From NCBI GenBank assembly GCA_013152085.1, contig JAADHC010000008.1, positions 18,964-82,963 on the forward strand: a stretch of DNA of 64,000 nt, read 5' to 3'. The position numbers and the translations under genes were made by a program. Below the pieces are notes generated by a model. It was not told the origin of the DNA. It was given only the letters and a program-made list of their open reading frames with translations, and did not search any database. Shown piece by piece: positions 28,547-37,886 of the stretch (positions are counted from its first letter, which is position 1; every line of letters starts with the position of its first letter). Origin of the DNA: Chlorobiota bacterium. Lineage in GTDB: Bacteria > Bacteroidota > Bacteroidia > Bacteroidales > VadinHA17.

Positions 28547-29425
28547 ATGAAACGGGAATTGGTAAAGATCAATGAAGAACTGTGTACGGGATGCGGATTA
28601 TGTATTCCGGCATGTCATGAAGGAGCCTTACAAATCGTTGACGGGAAAGCCAGGCTGGTTAGTGACCTGATGTGCGACGGACTGGGAGCCTGCCTGGGAC
28701 ATTGTCCCGAAGGTGCCATTTCCATCGAAATGACAGAGGCCGGTACATACAACGAAAAAGTAGTTATGGAAAATATGGTCTCAAAAGGTGAAAGTACTGT
28801 AATCGCCCACCTTGAGCATCTTAAATCACATGGCCAGGATCAATATGCGGATGAAGGAATGGCATATCTGCGGGAGAATATGCATCGTTTAAATATGGAT
28901 GTTGAAAAGGTTCTGCACCGGTTTCAGAAAGAGGGAATCCCTCTGAAACCTGCCGGTTGTCCGGGATCGCAGGCAACAACATTTACTCCGGCCGGGATGG
29001 TTATGGATAAATCTGTTGAGGTTCCTTCTGCATTGGAACAGTGGCCTGTTCAGATGCACCTGATCAATCCTGCCGCACCTTATTTCCGAGGGGCTGATTT
29101 ACTGCTTGCTGCAGATTGTGTTGCTTTTGCCTTTGGCGATTTTCACCGGAAATGGCTCGCCGGGAAAAGGCTGATCATTGCATGTCCCAAGCTGGACCAT
29201 GGGCAGGAAAGCTACCGGGCCAAACTTGCTGCCCTGATCGAACATGCCGGATTAAATTCTTTAACGGTTTTAACCATGGAGGTTCCCTGCTGCAGCGGAC
29301 TGGTAAGGATGGCGGCAGACATTATGGCTTCCGCGCAGCGTAAGGTTCCTTTAAAAGCTGTGGTAGTTTCCGTTCGTGGCGAGATTCTGGCTGAAAAAAC
29401 ATTGTATAAAGCTGACGCATCCTGA
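28547..29425 (+). CDS. 4Fe-4S ferredoxin-domain protein
   Basis: A 292-residue cytoplasmic protein with an N-terminal ferredoxin-like domain. The first motif is standard (CTGCGLCIPAC); the second is CDGLGACLGHCP, with a wider first spacing than the usual C-x2-C-x2-C. The rest (about 70-290) carries CPGSQ, IACPKLDHG and EVPCCSGL, with Cys that could bind another cluster. Such proteins occur beside Crp/Fnr regulators in anaerobic Bacteroidota and Desulfovibrio. The role is probably electron transfer or stress defence; the partner is unknown. Confidence 0.8.
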   Translation: MKRELVKINEELCTGCGLCIPACHEGALQIVDGKARLVSDLMCDGLGACLGHCPEGAISIEMTEAGTYNEKVVMENMVSKGESTVIAHLEHLKSHGQDQYADEGMAYLRENMHRLNMDVEKVLHRFQKEGIPLKPAGCPGSQATTFTPAGMVMDKSVEVPSALEQWPVQMHLINPAAPYFRGADLLLAADCVAFAFGDFHRKWLAGKRLIIACPKLDHGQESYRAKLAALIEHAGLNSLTVLTMEVPCCSGLVRMAADIMASAQRKVPLKAVVVSVRGEILAEKTLYKADAS

Positions 29426-29466
29426 TGCTGTCATGTTATTTGGTTGAGTTTTTCTACCTTTAACAG

Positions 29467-30138
29467 ATGATGAGTTCATACCGCTATCATATAATGTTTT
29501 TTCTGACTTGCTTGTTTATGACCGGGATGAGAGCCTCTGCACAAAAACCTGAAAAAACGATAATGGCCGGCATTCGTGCCGGACCGATGCTCTTTTTCGG
29601 TGATATCGGATCCATGGGAACGGGGTATCATGCAGCCATCTCCGGCAGTTATGCTTTTTCTGAAGTTTTATCTTTACGTTTAGCCTTTGATTATGGTGTT
29701 GTTTCGGACAGTGATGAAGGTACACCGAATGCCGCGCGTGACTACGCTTATACAACGGTGATCATCGAACCCGAGGTAACCGTAATGTATGAATTCTTTA
29801 CCCAGCGGGGAAAGGGTTTTACACGAAAAGGTATGGTAAAACAATGGGACAAATGGACGGGTCTTGTTTTTGCAGGGATAGCTTTTCCATGGTATAAGGT
29901 AACGCCCGGCCGCCATCTGACCCCTGCCATCATGGATCGTGAACGTGGTATTGCCCCGGCTTTGTCTGCAGGAGCTGCTCTCCAGTATGGTCTTAGTGCA
30001 AAGTGGTATGTCCGGCTGACTTTTAATCCGCATTTTGTCCTTTCCGATTACCTTGACGGTTATACTTCTCCGAATTCCACTTCTTACGATATTTATCACC
30101 GTGTTTCACTGGGATTATATTACTATTTGGGTTTGTAA
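29467..30138 (+). CDS. Outer-membrane beta-barrel protein, unknown function
   Basis: A 223-residue exported protein with a signal peptide ending near MRASAQKP. The mature part alternates hydrophobic and polar residues with many Tyr and Gly, and the C-terminus HRVSLGLYYYLGL ends in aromatic beta strands typical of small 8- to 10-stranded outer-membrane barrels (compare DUF6089-type proteins). An adjacent Met codon (29470) is an alternative start. It lies 41 bases after the 4Fe-4S gene but is unlikely to be functionally linked. Confidence 0.7.
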   Translation: MMSSYRYHIMFFLTCLFMTGMRASAQKPEKTIMAGIRAGPMLFFGDIGSMGTGYHAAISGSYAFSEVLSLRLAFDYGVVSDSDEGTPNAARDYAYTTVIIEPEVTVMYEFFTQRGKGFTRKGMVKQWDKWTGLVFAGIAFPWYKVTPGRHLTPAIMDRERGIAPALSAGAALQYGLSAKWYVRLTFNPHFVLSDYLDGYTSPNSTSYDIYHRVSLGLYYYLGL

Positions 30139-30175
30139 TTTTTTAAAACAAACTTTTTATAATTTTTTTTTTGAT

Positions 30176-30209
30176 TTTGGATGTTTTTATAAAAAGCATT
30201 TTATCTTTG
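30176..30209 (+). promoter_or_regulatory. Promoter of the thr operon leader
   Basis: TTTG (30176-30179), 22 bases, then TATCTTTG (30202-30209). It predicts transcription from about 30212, 155 bases before thrA, giving a long leader. Confidence 0.6.
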
Positions 30210-30226
30210 TCGGGAAATCCCTGATA

Positions 30227-30304
30227 ATGCACAGATTGCATAAATATACAACCACAAGACATCTGTCCCGGAAACCTGCCGGAATGACGAATATGACCCC
30301 GTAA
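30227..30304 (+). CDS. Threonine-rich leader peptide of the thr operon
   Basis: A 25-codon ORF between the predicted promoter and thrA. It begins ATG CAC AGA and contains five Thr codons (ACA ACC ACA in a row at codons 8-10, then ACG at 21 and ACC at 24). Its TAA stop lies inside the loop of a terminator-like hairpin. A Thr-run peptide directly before aspartokinase-homoserine dehydrogenase is the hallmark of ribosome-mediated attenuation as in the E. coli thr leader. The sequence has no similarity to thrL that I can recognise apart from the Thr run. Confidence 0.65.
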   Translation: MHRLHKYTTTRHLSRKPAGMTNMTP

Positions 30305-30323
30305 GGGGTATATGATATTTTTT
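30291..30323 (+). terminator. Attenuator hairpin in the thr leader
   Basis: ATAT-(G)-ACCCC (30291-30300) pairs with GGGGT-ATAT (30305-30313) over a GTAA loop, with one bulged G, followed by GATATTTTTT. It overlaps the end of the leader peptide. A separate 10-base complement, ATATACAACC (30244-30253, over the Thr codons) with GGTTGTATAT (30333-30342), encloses it and may form the alternative structure. Confidence 0.6.
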
Positions 30324-30366
30324 CCACAGGCCGGTTGTATATATTTTTCATTTAATCATTTTACAT

Positions 30367-32808
30367 ATGATCGTATTAAAATTTGGAGGGACTTCCCTGT
30401 CGTGTCCGCGATGTTTTTTACAATCTGTCAGGGTAATTACCGGAATGAATACCGGCAATCCTTTTACCGTTGTAGTATCAGCATCGGGAGATACGACGGA
30501 CAAGCTTATGGAAGCCGGGGAGAAGGCAGCATCAGGAGACCAAGATTATGTAGCGGTTTTACGTGTAGTTGAGAATACCCATTTTGCCCTTGTCCGTAAA
30601 CTTTTTCCCGTAAAACAGCAAAGTAAACTTTTGGCGCAGATAAAACTTTTGCTTAATGAAGCCGAAGAACTGGCCGGCGGAATATTTGTTACCCGCGATC
30701 TGACGGAGAAAGCCCGGGATCGTTTGTTGGGATTTGGCGAACTCCTTTCTTCCATTCTGATGCAGGAGTGCCTGGAAAGCCGTGGTTTGGAAGTTGAACT
30801 GGCAGATGCACGGAAATTTATCCGTACTACCCGCAGTAGCGGGATACAGGGCGTGGATAATCAGTTAACATTTAAGCTGATACGGGAAACCCTGAAACCA
30901 GGCAGGAATTATGTTGTTCCGGGTTTTATTGCAACGGATACCGATGGTTCCCCGTCTTCTCTCGGTCGGAATGGGTCGGATCATACAGCCGCGCTGATCG
31001 CTGCTGCCCTGAAGGCAGATGAGCTTGATATATGGACGGATGTCTCCGGGGTAATGACTGCCGACCCGGGAAAAGTACCTCAGGCCCGAACGATTGAACA
31101 AATGAACTATGAAGAAGCTATGGAGCTCTCAACATTCGGGGCGAAGATCATTCATCCTCCTGCTCTCCAACCGGTAATGCAGGAAGGAATCAGGGTAAGG
31201 ATAAAAAATACATTTGAACCGGAGCTCCCGGGGACATTAATTGCCCGGTCGGCAAATGGCGGAGAGGAACCGGTAAAGGGTATTTCCGTGATGGAAGATA
31301 TTGCTTTGCTGACACTTACCGGAAACAGCATGATCGGCGTCCCGGGAATTGCCGGACGCTACTTCAGGGCGTTGAGTGAACGCCGGATAAATGTGGTTTT
31401 TATTACCCAGGCATCTTCAGAACATTCCATAACCGCCGGTGTTCAGGAAACATATGTACAGGAGGCTGCACAATCTGTTAATGATGAATTTTCATCCGAA
31501 ATTACCCTCCGCAAGGTAAACCCTGTTTCCGTGGAACAGGGTCTGTCTATTGTAGCTATTGTTGGAAACAACATGAAACGAAAGGTGGGCCTCTCGGGTA
31601 AAACTTTTGCTGCCCTGGGGCGTAACGGTATCAATGTCGTCGCCATTGCCCAGGGATCCACGGAAAGAAATATATCTGTCGTTATTGACAAAAAAGATGT
31701 CAGAAAAGCATTAAACGTATTACACGAAACCCATTTCCTGTCAAGAATAAAAAAAGTCAACCTCTTTATTGTCGGGATCGGGAATGTGGGATCAGCTTTG
31801 CTGGAGCAGATCAGTACGCAGCGTGAAAAAATTAAAAAAGACTTTTCGGTGGAGTTTAATATATGCGGGCTGGCCAACACGAAGAAAATGTTGCAGGATA
31901 CCGGAGGGATTCCGCCTGACCGGTTACGTGAACTCCTGGAAAAAAAAGGCGAAAAAACAGATATGATAAAATTTGTCGAAAACATCAAACTTTTTAATCT
32001 GCGAAACAGTGTTTTTGTTGACAATACCGCAAGCCATGAAATTGCGGGCCTTTATGGCGGATTGTTGAAAACCAGTGTCTCGGTGGTTGCTGCCAACAAG
32101 ATTGCTTTTTCAGGCTCCCTGGAGGTTTATCGCCAAAATAAAATCCTTGCACGGGAAAAAAATGCAAACCTCCTGTTTGAAGCCAACGTGGGTGCCGGCC
32201 TGCCGGTGATAAAAACCATTAATGACCTGGTACAAAGCGGTGACAGGATAAACAGGGTAGAGGCTGTGCTGTCAGGTTCCCTCAATTATATTTTTAACCG
32301 TTATACCGGTGAGAAAACCTTTGCTGAAGTTGTACGGGAGGCCATGGCGACCGGACTTACCGAACCGGATCCCCGGCTGGATCTTGACGGTGAGGATGTT
32401 GCCCGTAAAATCCTTATACTTGCAAGGGAATCGGGCATTGAACTCGAACCGGAAGATGTTGAGAAAAAATCCTTTCTGCCGGAGGAATGCCGTAAAACAC
32501 AGGATACGGATGCTTTTCTCGATTGTGTTGCAAACCATGAAAAGTTTTTTTCTTCAATGCGAAATAATGCAGAAAGGGAAGGGAAGAAATTAAGATATGT
32601 AGCCCGTTATAACCAGGGGAAAGCTATAACCGGCCTGGAGGGGATCGGACCCGGACATCCTTTTTATGAACTGGAAGGGAAAGACAACATCCTGATCTTT
32701 TATACTGACCGGTATTTCGATCAGCCGTTGATGATCCGTGGTGCCGGTGCCGGTGCCGAAGTTACCGCCTCCGGGGTGTTTGCAGATATTATGCGAATGG
32801 CACGTTAA
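30367..32808 (+). CDS. thrA: Bifunctional aspartate kinase / homoserine dehydrogenase
   Basis: Catalyses the first and third steps from aspartate to threonine and methionine. At 813 residues it has the fused ThrA layout: aspartokinase (1-290, KFGGTSLSC at the N-terminus and GRNGSDHTAALIAAAL), two ACT regulatory domains (about 310-460) and homoserine dehydrogenase (about 465-813) with the NAD(P) motif IVGIGNVGSALLEQ and SGSLNYIFNRY. Feedback control by threonine is expected from the ACT domains. It heads thrABC, with thrB 12 bases downstream, and follows the attenuator-like leader. Confidence 0.97.
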   Translation: MIVLKFGGTSLSCPRCFLQSVRVITGMNTGNPFTVVVSASGDTTDKLMEAGEKAASGDQDYVAVLRVVENTHFALVRKLFPVKQQSKLLAQIKLLLNEAEELAGGIFVTRDLTEKARDRLLGFGELLSSILMQECLESRGLEVELADARKFIRTTRSSGIQGVDNQLTFKLIRETLKPGRNYVVPGFIATDTDGSPSSLGRNGSDHTAALIAAALKADELDIWTDVSGVMTADPGKVPQARTIEQMNYEEAMELSTFGAKIIHPPALQPVMQEGIRVRIKNTFEPELPGTLIARSANGGEEPVKGISVMEDIALLTLTGNSMIGVPGIAGRYFRALSERRINVVFITQASSEHSITAGVQETYVQEAAQSVNDEFSSEITLRKVNPVSVEQGLSIVAIVGNNMKRKVGLSGKTFAALGRNGINVVAIAQGSTERNISVVIDKKDVRKALNVLHETHFLSRIKKVNLFIVGIGNVGSALLEQISTQREKIKKDFSVEFNICGLANTKKMLQDTGGIPPDRLRELLEKKGEKTDMIKFVENIKLFNLRNSVFVDNTASHEIAGLYGGLLKTSVSVVAANKIAFSGSLEVYRQNKILAREKNANLLFEANVGAGLPVIKTINDLVQSGDRINRVEAVLSGSLNYIFNRYTGEKTFAEVVREAMATGLTEPDPRLDLDGEDVARKILILARESGIELEPEDVEKKSFLPEECRKTQDTDAFLDCVANHEKFFSSMRNNAEREGKKLRYVARYNQGKAITGLEGIGPGHPFYELEGKDNILIFYTDRYFDQPLMIRGAGAGAEVTASGVFADIMRMAR

Positions 32809-32820
32809 TTTATAAATGTT

Positions 32821-33756
32821 GTGAAAAAAGAAACCATAAATATTTTTATTCCCGCTACGGTCTCCAATGTGGCCTGTGGTTTTGACATCATGGGGTTTCC
32901 ACTGGATAATCCGGGAGATAAAATGTCTTTCTTGATGATACCTGAAAAAGAGGTCAGGATAACTTCAATTACCGGTGCGGATGATATTCCAACCGATCCG
33001 GAAAAGAATGTGGCCGGTATTGTAGCTGAAAAGATGCTTAAAGCGGCAGGTTTTCCGTTCGGGGTTGAAATCACCATACATAAGGGGATCAGTCCCGGCA
33101 GTGGTATCGGTTCGAGCGGCGCCAGTTCGGCAGGTGCGGCATACGGAATAAACCGGTTAACAGGTGACCGCTGGCCTGTCCGTGAGCTGATCTCTTTTGC
33201 TATGGAAGGTGAAAGGTATGCTTCCGGCACAGCCCATGCAGACAATGTGGCTCCGGCACTATACGGAGGTTTTGTGTTGATCCGGAGCTATGATCCAATG
33301 GATATTGTTTCCATTCAGCCTCCGGAGGAACTTTATGCTACCGTTATTCATCCTATGATCGAGGTTAAAACAGCTTATTCGCGCGGGATCATGAAAAAAA
33401 ATGTGACACTTCATGATGCCGTTACCCAGTGGGGAAACGTAGCCGGACTGGTGGCAGGTTTGCTGATGAAAGATTACGATCTGATCGGCAGGTCTATGGT
33501 GGATGTCATTGCCGAACCGGTAAGGGCAATGTTGATTCCGGGTTTTGATGACCTTAAGCAGGCCGCCATGAATGCCGGGGCACTGGGATGCAGCATCTCC
33601 GGGTCCGGACCGTCTGTCTTTGCACTTTCACGGGGACAAAAAACGGCAGAAAAGGTGGCGGAAGCTTTCAGCGAAACATACGCCCCCATGGGTATTGAAT
33701 TTGAAGTATATGTTTCCGGGATCAGCCTTTCAGGAATCTGTGAAACCGACAGTTAA
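32821..33756 (+). CDS. thrB: Homoserine kinase
   Basis: Phosphorylates homoserine with ATP on the way to threonine. A 311-residue GHMP-family kinase: N-terminal IPATVSNVACGFDIMGFPLD, the ATP loop GISPGSGIGSSGASSAGAA, and the C-terminal GCSISGSGPSVFAL motif 3. The start codon is GTG at 32821, 12 bases after thrA; it is the only reasonable start since the conserved N-terminal strand begins five codons later. Middle gene of thrABC. Confidence 0.96.
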   Translation: MKKETINIFIPATVSNVACGFDIMGFPLDNPGDKMSFLMIPEKEVRITSITGADDIPTDPEKNVAGIVAEKMLKAAGFPFGVEITIHKGISPGSGIGSSGASSAGAAYGINRLTGDRWPVRELISFAMEGERYASGTAHADNVAPALYGGFVLIRSYDPMDIVSIQPPEELYATVIHPMIEVKTAYSRGIMKKNVTLHDAVTQWGNVAGLVAGLLMKDYDLIGRSMVDVIAEPVRAMLIPGFDDLKQAAMNAGALGCSISGSGPSVFALSRGQKTAEKVAEAFSETYAPMGIEFEVYVSGISLSGICETDS

Positions 33757-33764
33757 GAAAACGC

Positions 33765-35042
33765 ATGAAGTACATTAGCACAAACGGTAAAAGCCGGCCG
33801 GTAACTTTCCGGGAGGCTTTGTTACAGGGGCAGGCCCCTGACGGCGGACTTTATTTCCCGGATTCCCTGCCTCAATTGCCGGATACTTTTTTTTCAGACC
33901 TGGCCGGAAAAAGCCTGCAGGATATTGCCGTTGCCGTTGCCAAACCTTATATTAACGGGGATATCCCGGATGAAGCCCTGGAGCATATTATTTCCAAAGC
34001 CCTGAGTTTTGTTATTCCCCTGAAAGAAATTGAACGGGACCTGTATGTTCTGGAACTTTTTCACGGACCTACACTGGCATTCAAGGATATAGGAGCACGG
34101 TTCATGGCCGGTTGTATGGCCTGGTTCAACCGGAATGAAGGCCGGGAAGTTACTATCCTGGTGGCTACTTCGGGAGATACCGGCAGTGCTGTGGCAAACG
34201 GCTTTCTGGGTGTAGAAGGGACACGGGTGATTATCCTCTATCCGAAAGGAAAAGTCAGTGAAGTGCAGGAAAAGCAATTCACCACACTCGGCCACAATAT
34301 TACGGCGCTGGAAGTTAACGGAACCTTTGACGATTGCCAGAAGCTGGTGAAAACGGCTTTCACAGATCCTGAACTGGCGCATAGGCTGAACCTTTCATCT
34401 GCCAATTCGATAAACATGGGGCGCCTGCTGCCGCAGTCGTTTTATTATTATTACGGCTGGTCACAATTAGGAGACCGACACGTGAAACCACTTATTTGTG
34501 TCCCGAGCGGCAATTTCGGAAATCTGACTGCAGGATTAATGGCTTCCCGTACCGGCTTGCCGGTAGATGGTTTTGTAGCGGCGACCAATGTCAACAGGGT
34601 GGTTCCGGAATATCTCGAAACAGGAATATTCACCCCGCGTCCTTCCGTTCAGACCTTCTCTAATGCCATGGATGTCGGTAATCCGAGTAATCTGACCAGG
34701 ATCATGTATATGTATAACCATAATGTGAAAGAGATCAGAAAAAACATTCAGGGATTCAGTGCAGATGACGAACAAACCATGGAGGCTATCGCCGACGTAT
34801 ATGCACGTACCGGTTACATCCTCGATCCCCACAGTGCCATCGGATACCTTGGATTAAAACACTTTTTACCTGAAGACCGGCCGGGAATTTTTCTTTCCAC
34901 AGCCCATCCGGCAAAATTCGGGGAGGTTGTGAAGGAGGTTACCGGAATATCAGGTTACCGGAATATCCCCGGAAATCCCGCAACAACTACAAGAATGCTT
35001 AAAAAGAGAGAAAAAAACGATTCAGATAAGCAAAGAATATGA
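33765..35042 (+). CDS. thrC: Threonine synthase
   Basis: PLP enzyme converting phosphohomoserine to threonine. At 425 residues it belongs to the longer (E. coli-type) class: N-terminal KYISTNGKSRPVTFREALLQG, the PLP Lys in HGPTLAFKDIGARF, the phosphate-binding ATSGDTGSAVANGF and PSGNFGNLTAG. It starts 8 bases after thrB. The C-terminal tail is basic. After its stop the sequence becomes AT-rich and accessory; no terminator hairpin is obvious. Confidence 0.96.
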   Translation: MKYISTNGKSRPVTFREALLQGQAPDGGLYFPDSLPQLPDTFFSDLAGKSLQDIAVAVAKPYINGDIPDEALEHIISKALSFVIPLKEIERDLYVLELFHGPTLAFKDIGARFMAGCMAWFNRNEGREVTILVATSGDTGSAVANGFLGVEGTRVIILYPKGKVSEVQEKQFTTLGHNITALEVNGTFDDCQKLVKTAFTDPELAHRLNLSSANSINMGRLLPQSFYYYYGWSQLGDRHVKPLICVPSGNFGNLTAGLMASRTGLPVDGFVAATNVNRVVPEYLETGIFTPRPSVQTFSNAMDVGNPSNLTRIMYMYNHNVKEIRKNIQGFSADDEQTMEAIADVYARTGYILDPHSAIGYLGLKHFLPEDRPGIFLSTAHPAKFGEVVKEVTGISGYRNIPGNPATTTRMLKKREKNDSDKQRI

Positions 35043-35098
35043 AAATTTCATGAAATATCTAAACTCAATAGATTAATAACTCAAAAAAATAGTGGATA

Positions 35099-36508
35099 TT
35101 ATTTTAATATTTGTTCAATGTCTTTTTCCATTTGATCAATTCCGAGATTCCTCCCAACGGAATGAATAATTTTCCCTTTTTTATCAATAAGTATGTACTT
35201 TGGATATCCTTTAATATAGTAATTATCAATAAATATAGTTATTGAATCCGGGTTGATTCGTAAATTAAATGCATTCTCCGGAAGAGTTTCATTTTTAACA
35301 ATATTATACCATTGTTTGAATGTGGGTTTCCGAATAACTGAAACAAGCAGAAAAACAATGTCTTTTCTAATCTTATATTTATTGATTAGTTCAAAGGTCT
35401 GAGGCCTTGTCGAATAACAGGGGGCATTCCTGGTAGACCAAACTTCAATAAATACTAACTTACCTTTAAAATCGCTTAATTTAAAGAGCTCATCATGAAA
35501 GTCATATCCAACAAAATCTTTTGCCTGTGTCCCTTTGGCCAAAGATTTTTTTAAATCTATCTTATCTCTAAGAATTTCAATAGTCTTAGTATTATGATTA
35601 TCCAGGCTGTAATCGGACAATAATTTATTTAGAATTGTTTTGTCAAAAAAATACTGATCCTGATAAACGACAGACGGGGCATCCAGGCAAATACTCAAAT
35701 ACCATCCCAGATATACATTCTTTAATTCTTTAGAAGTGATTTGGGAAGACATATAGTTCCAGAAAGAAACAATATCATGTATATCTTTTCCATCCCTTTT
35801 ATATTGTAATACATACTTCATAATCACCGTATAAGGGAAAAAACGATATACAATCAGTTTTGGATTAATTTCATCAATGAAGGTGTAATATTGGCTATTT
35901 ATATCTGGTTTGAGTTTTTCTCCACAAATTTGATTTGGCAATGAAAACAGCCAGCTATGTTTTGTTGAATAGTTAAAATCTTTCAGAAAAGTAATTTCAC
36001 GTTTTGACAGAATATGAGAAAATGAGTCAATCTTGAAATTTAATGTAATGGCAAAGGAATCAAGCAAAGATCTTAAATTAATTAGATCTGTTTTTGAAGA
36101 TAAGGATCTGCCATCCTTGTATATAAAATCCGGGTAAGCACTTGAGATATCGTGAACAATCTTATTAAATTTATTATTTTCAGAGAAACGCAGAGAATTT
36201 TTATTTTTCACATCGTAAGTAAAAGATAAGTGATCACCCGGTCTTAAAATGGTCTGAAATATTGTGTGTCTATCAATTCTGATGTAAGATAAAGTTTGAT
36301 TTTGAACAGGTAAATTAATATCGACTTTCCCACTTGAATCAACATTTGCCTTGACAGCTTGTTTTATGCCGAGAATTTCATTGTCAAGGATATGAATCTC
36401 AAACGAATGACCCTTGGCATTTTTAAGGTTTACTTTAATGCAGACTTCATTTTGATGCTTGCAGCCTAGGATAGTGAGGATCAGTAATAAAATTAAAATC
36501 CGATTCAT
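35099..36508 (-). CDS. TlpA-like lipoprotein with degenerate thioredoxin motif
   Basis: A 469-residue lipoprotein (lipobox in LLILTILGCKHQ). The first half is a beta-rich region like the DUF4369-type domain found before thioredoxin domains in Bacteroidota, then a helical middle, then a TlpA/AhpC-TSA fold from about 325 (AKDFVGYDFHDELFKLSDFKGK). The active-site strand reads IEVWSTRNAPCYSTRP: where WCxPC is expected, the first Cys is Asn and only the second remains. Redox exchange by the normal route is therefore unlikely. The gene is AT-rich and stands alone downstream of thrC in the opposite orientation. Confidence 0.8.
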   Translation of the reverse strand: MNRILILLLILTILGCKHQNEVCIKVNLKNAKGHSFEIHILDNEILGIKQAVKANVDSSGKVDINLPVQNQTLSYIRIDRHTIFQTILRPGDHLSFTYDVKNKNSLRFSENNKFNKIVHDISSAYPDFIYKDGRSLSSKTDLINLRSLLDSFAITLNFKIDSFSHILSKREITFLKDFNYSTKHSWLFSLPNQICGEKLKPDINSQYYTFIDEINPKLIVYRFFPYTVIMKYVLQYKRDGKDIHDIVSFWNYMSSQITSKELKNVYLGWYLSICLDAPSVVYQDQYFFDKTILNKLLSDYSLDNHNTKTIEILRDKIDLKKSLAKGTQAKDFVGYDFHDELFKLSDFKGKLVFIEVWSTRNAPCYSTRPQTFELINKYKIRKDIVFLLVSVIRKPTFKQWYNIVKNETLPENAFNLRINPDSITIFIDNYYIKGYPKYILIDKKGKIIHSVGRNLGIDQMEKDIEQILK

Positions 36509-36953
36509 TACTCAAAAATAATCATTAATTATGTTATTGTGAAATTGGTAAATAGATGATGAATATTTCCATCATAAACGTGCTTCCACTCAGACTGGAT
36601 GCCGAATATAAAGCCTTATTTACAATAACATTTCAGGGATCACCGTTTCAGTGTAAATGATCATGAATGTTTAAGGAAAATATCCGGACAGATCTTACAA
36701 TTAATTATTACACCTTATGTAACAATGCCCCGTAAATCCAAAAATCAAAGGTAGTTATCTGGCTATATTCCAGAATAAGGTGTATGCTTTTTTATACATT
36801 TTATTGGAATCAGTATAGTGTTTCCTGATTATTGTTGCTTCAAAAAATCACTAGCCCGGTCCTTTTGGGCGGAGTTAATCAACAAACCTGTATGCAGTAA
36901 ATTTCCGGAAAGCTGATTGATCTACATAGAATAAGGAAAGATTGAGATCCGAT
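36509..36953. other. Gene-poor AT-rich gap, possibly decayed
   Basis: No supported gene in this 445-base gap. Short readable stretches such as LDAEYKALFTITFQG on the plus strand (from about 36559) and KKAYTLFWNIAR on the minus strand end at stop codons and match nothing I recognise. The gap may hold remains of deleted genes. Confidence 0.5.
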
Positions 36954-37880
36954 TTATCCGGTTGGTTCGGAGAGAACCTCCTCAAGAGGCGTTTTTGTAA
37001 TGTTTTTTTCCAGATACCAGGCGATTATGAATCCCCAGAGAAAATCTGAGGAAGCTGTTTCCAGGAGATGAGCCATTCTCACCGTACCGGACATGATGGG
37101 ATTGGGCAGTAAAAGCTGGCTGCTTCCCAGGAAAGCTATCAACAGTCCGAGAATAACGCCTTTATGTATCCGGGAGCCCTTCATCACAGCCAAAGCAGGA
37201 AGTGCGATCAGGATCCATAATGCTCCCCGGAAGATCTGAAAGAAATAAAGCCCGGATGCAAAATTGGCTTCCATGATGGACAAAAACGGGGCCATTTCAG
37301 TAGTTCCGGAATAAAGCTGTCTGACTGCTGCAAATTGCCAGGCAATCAGGTAACCGGCAAGAAAATAAATCAGAGGCCATATTATAAAAGAAAGCAAAAG
37401 TATCTTTTTCACCATTGGCACTGTATCTACTGTTGTTCTTATTCCTGCGGATTCCTTTAAAGAACTGAAGTTTCCGGTGAACCAGGTAGCTGTAACGGAA
37501 AATAATAAAGTCGAAAAAGCCCCGCCGCTGACAACAGCGAAAATGGTATTTACGGGCATATTGAGACTGTCATTAAACCACAGGGTCTCAATCTGTGACA
37601 TAAAATACTGTATTCCGAAAATAACCAGGAACACTGTGCCGGCCAGTTTCCAGCCTCTTATATGCGAATGGTATATAAAATACAAAACCACCCCTGTGTT
37701 CAGGGCACAGGTAAATAAAAGTATAAGCTGTGCATTACTTTGGGAATTATCTGACATCCCAATAAGTTCGCTGGGAAATATCATATTGCCGATCATTATT
37801 CCAGCAATCCAGTAAATCATCATCAGGATGCTAAGTCCAAGCCAGATGAATATTTTCTTCATGTTTGTATTTGTTTTCAT
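36954..37880 (-). CDS. Multi-pass membrane protein, unknown function
   Basis: A 308-residue protein with about eight hydrophobic helices and no soluble domain. Short loops and a few charged residues (RIHKGV, SEPTG tail) suggest an inner-membrane protein. I do not recognise the family. The start at 37880 lies 6 bases after the MarR stop; an alternative Met at 37862 would still include all helices. It is co-transcribed with, and probably controlled by, the MarR regulator, as many drug or lipid-related membrane proteins are. Confidence 0.7.
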   Translation of the reverse strand: MKTNTNMKKIFIWLGLSILMMIYWIAGIMIGNMIFPSELIGMSDNSQSNAQLILLFTCALNTGVVLYFIYHSHIRGWKLAGTVFLVIFGIQYFMSQIETLWFNDSLNMPVNTIFAVVSGGAFSTLLFSVTATWFTGNFSSLKESAGIRTTVDTVPMVKKILLLSFIIWPLIYFLAGYLIAWQFAAVRQLYSGTTEMAPFLSIMEANFASGLYFFQIFRGALWILIALPALAVMKGSRIHKGVILGLLIAFLGSSQLLLPNPIMSGTVRMAHLLETASSDFLWGFIIAWYLEKNITKTPLEEVLSEPTG

Positions 37881-37886
37881 AGTCCG

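Noticed and set aside
29680..30099. Minus-strand open frames over the barrel protein gene
   Set aside because: They are antisense to a gene with a signal peptide and strand pattern, and have no domain of their own.
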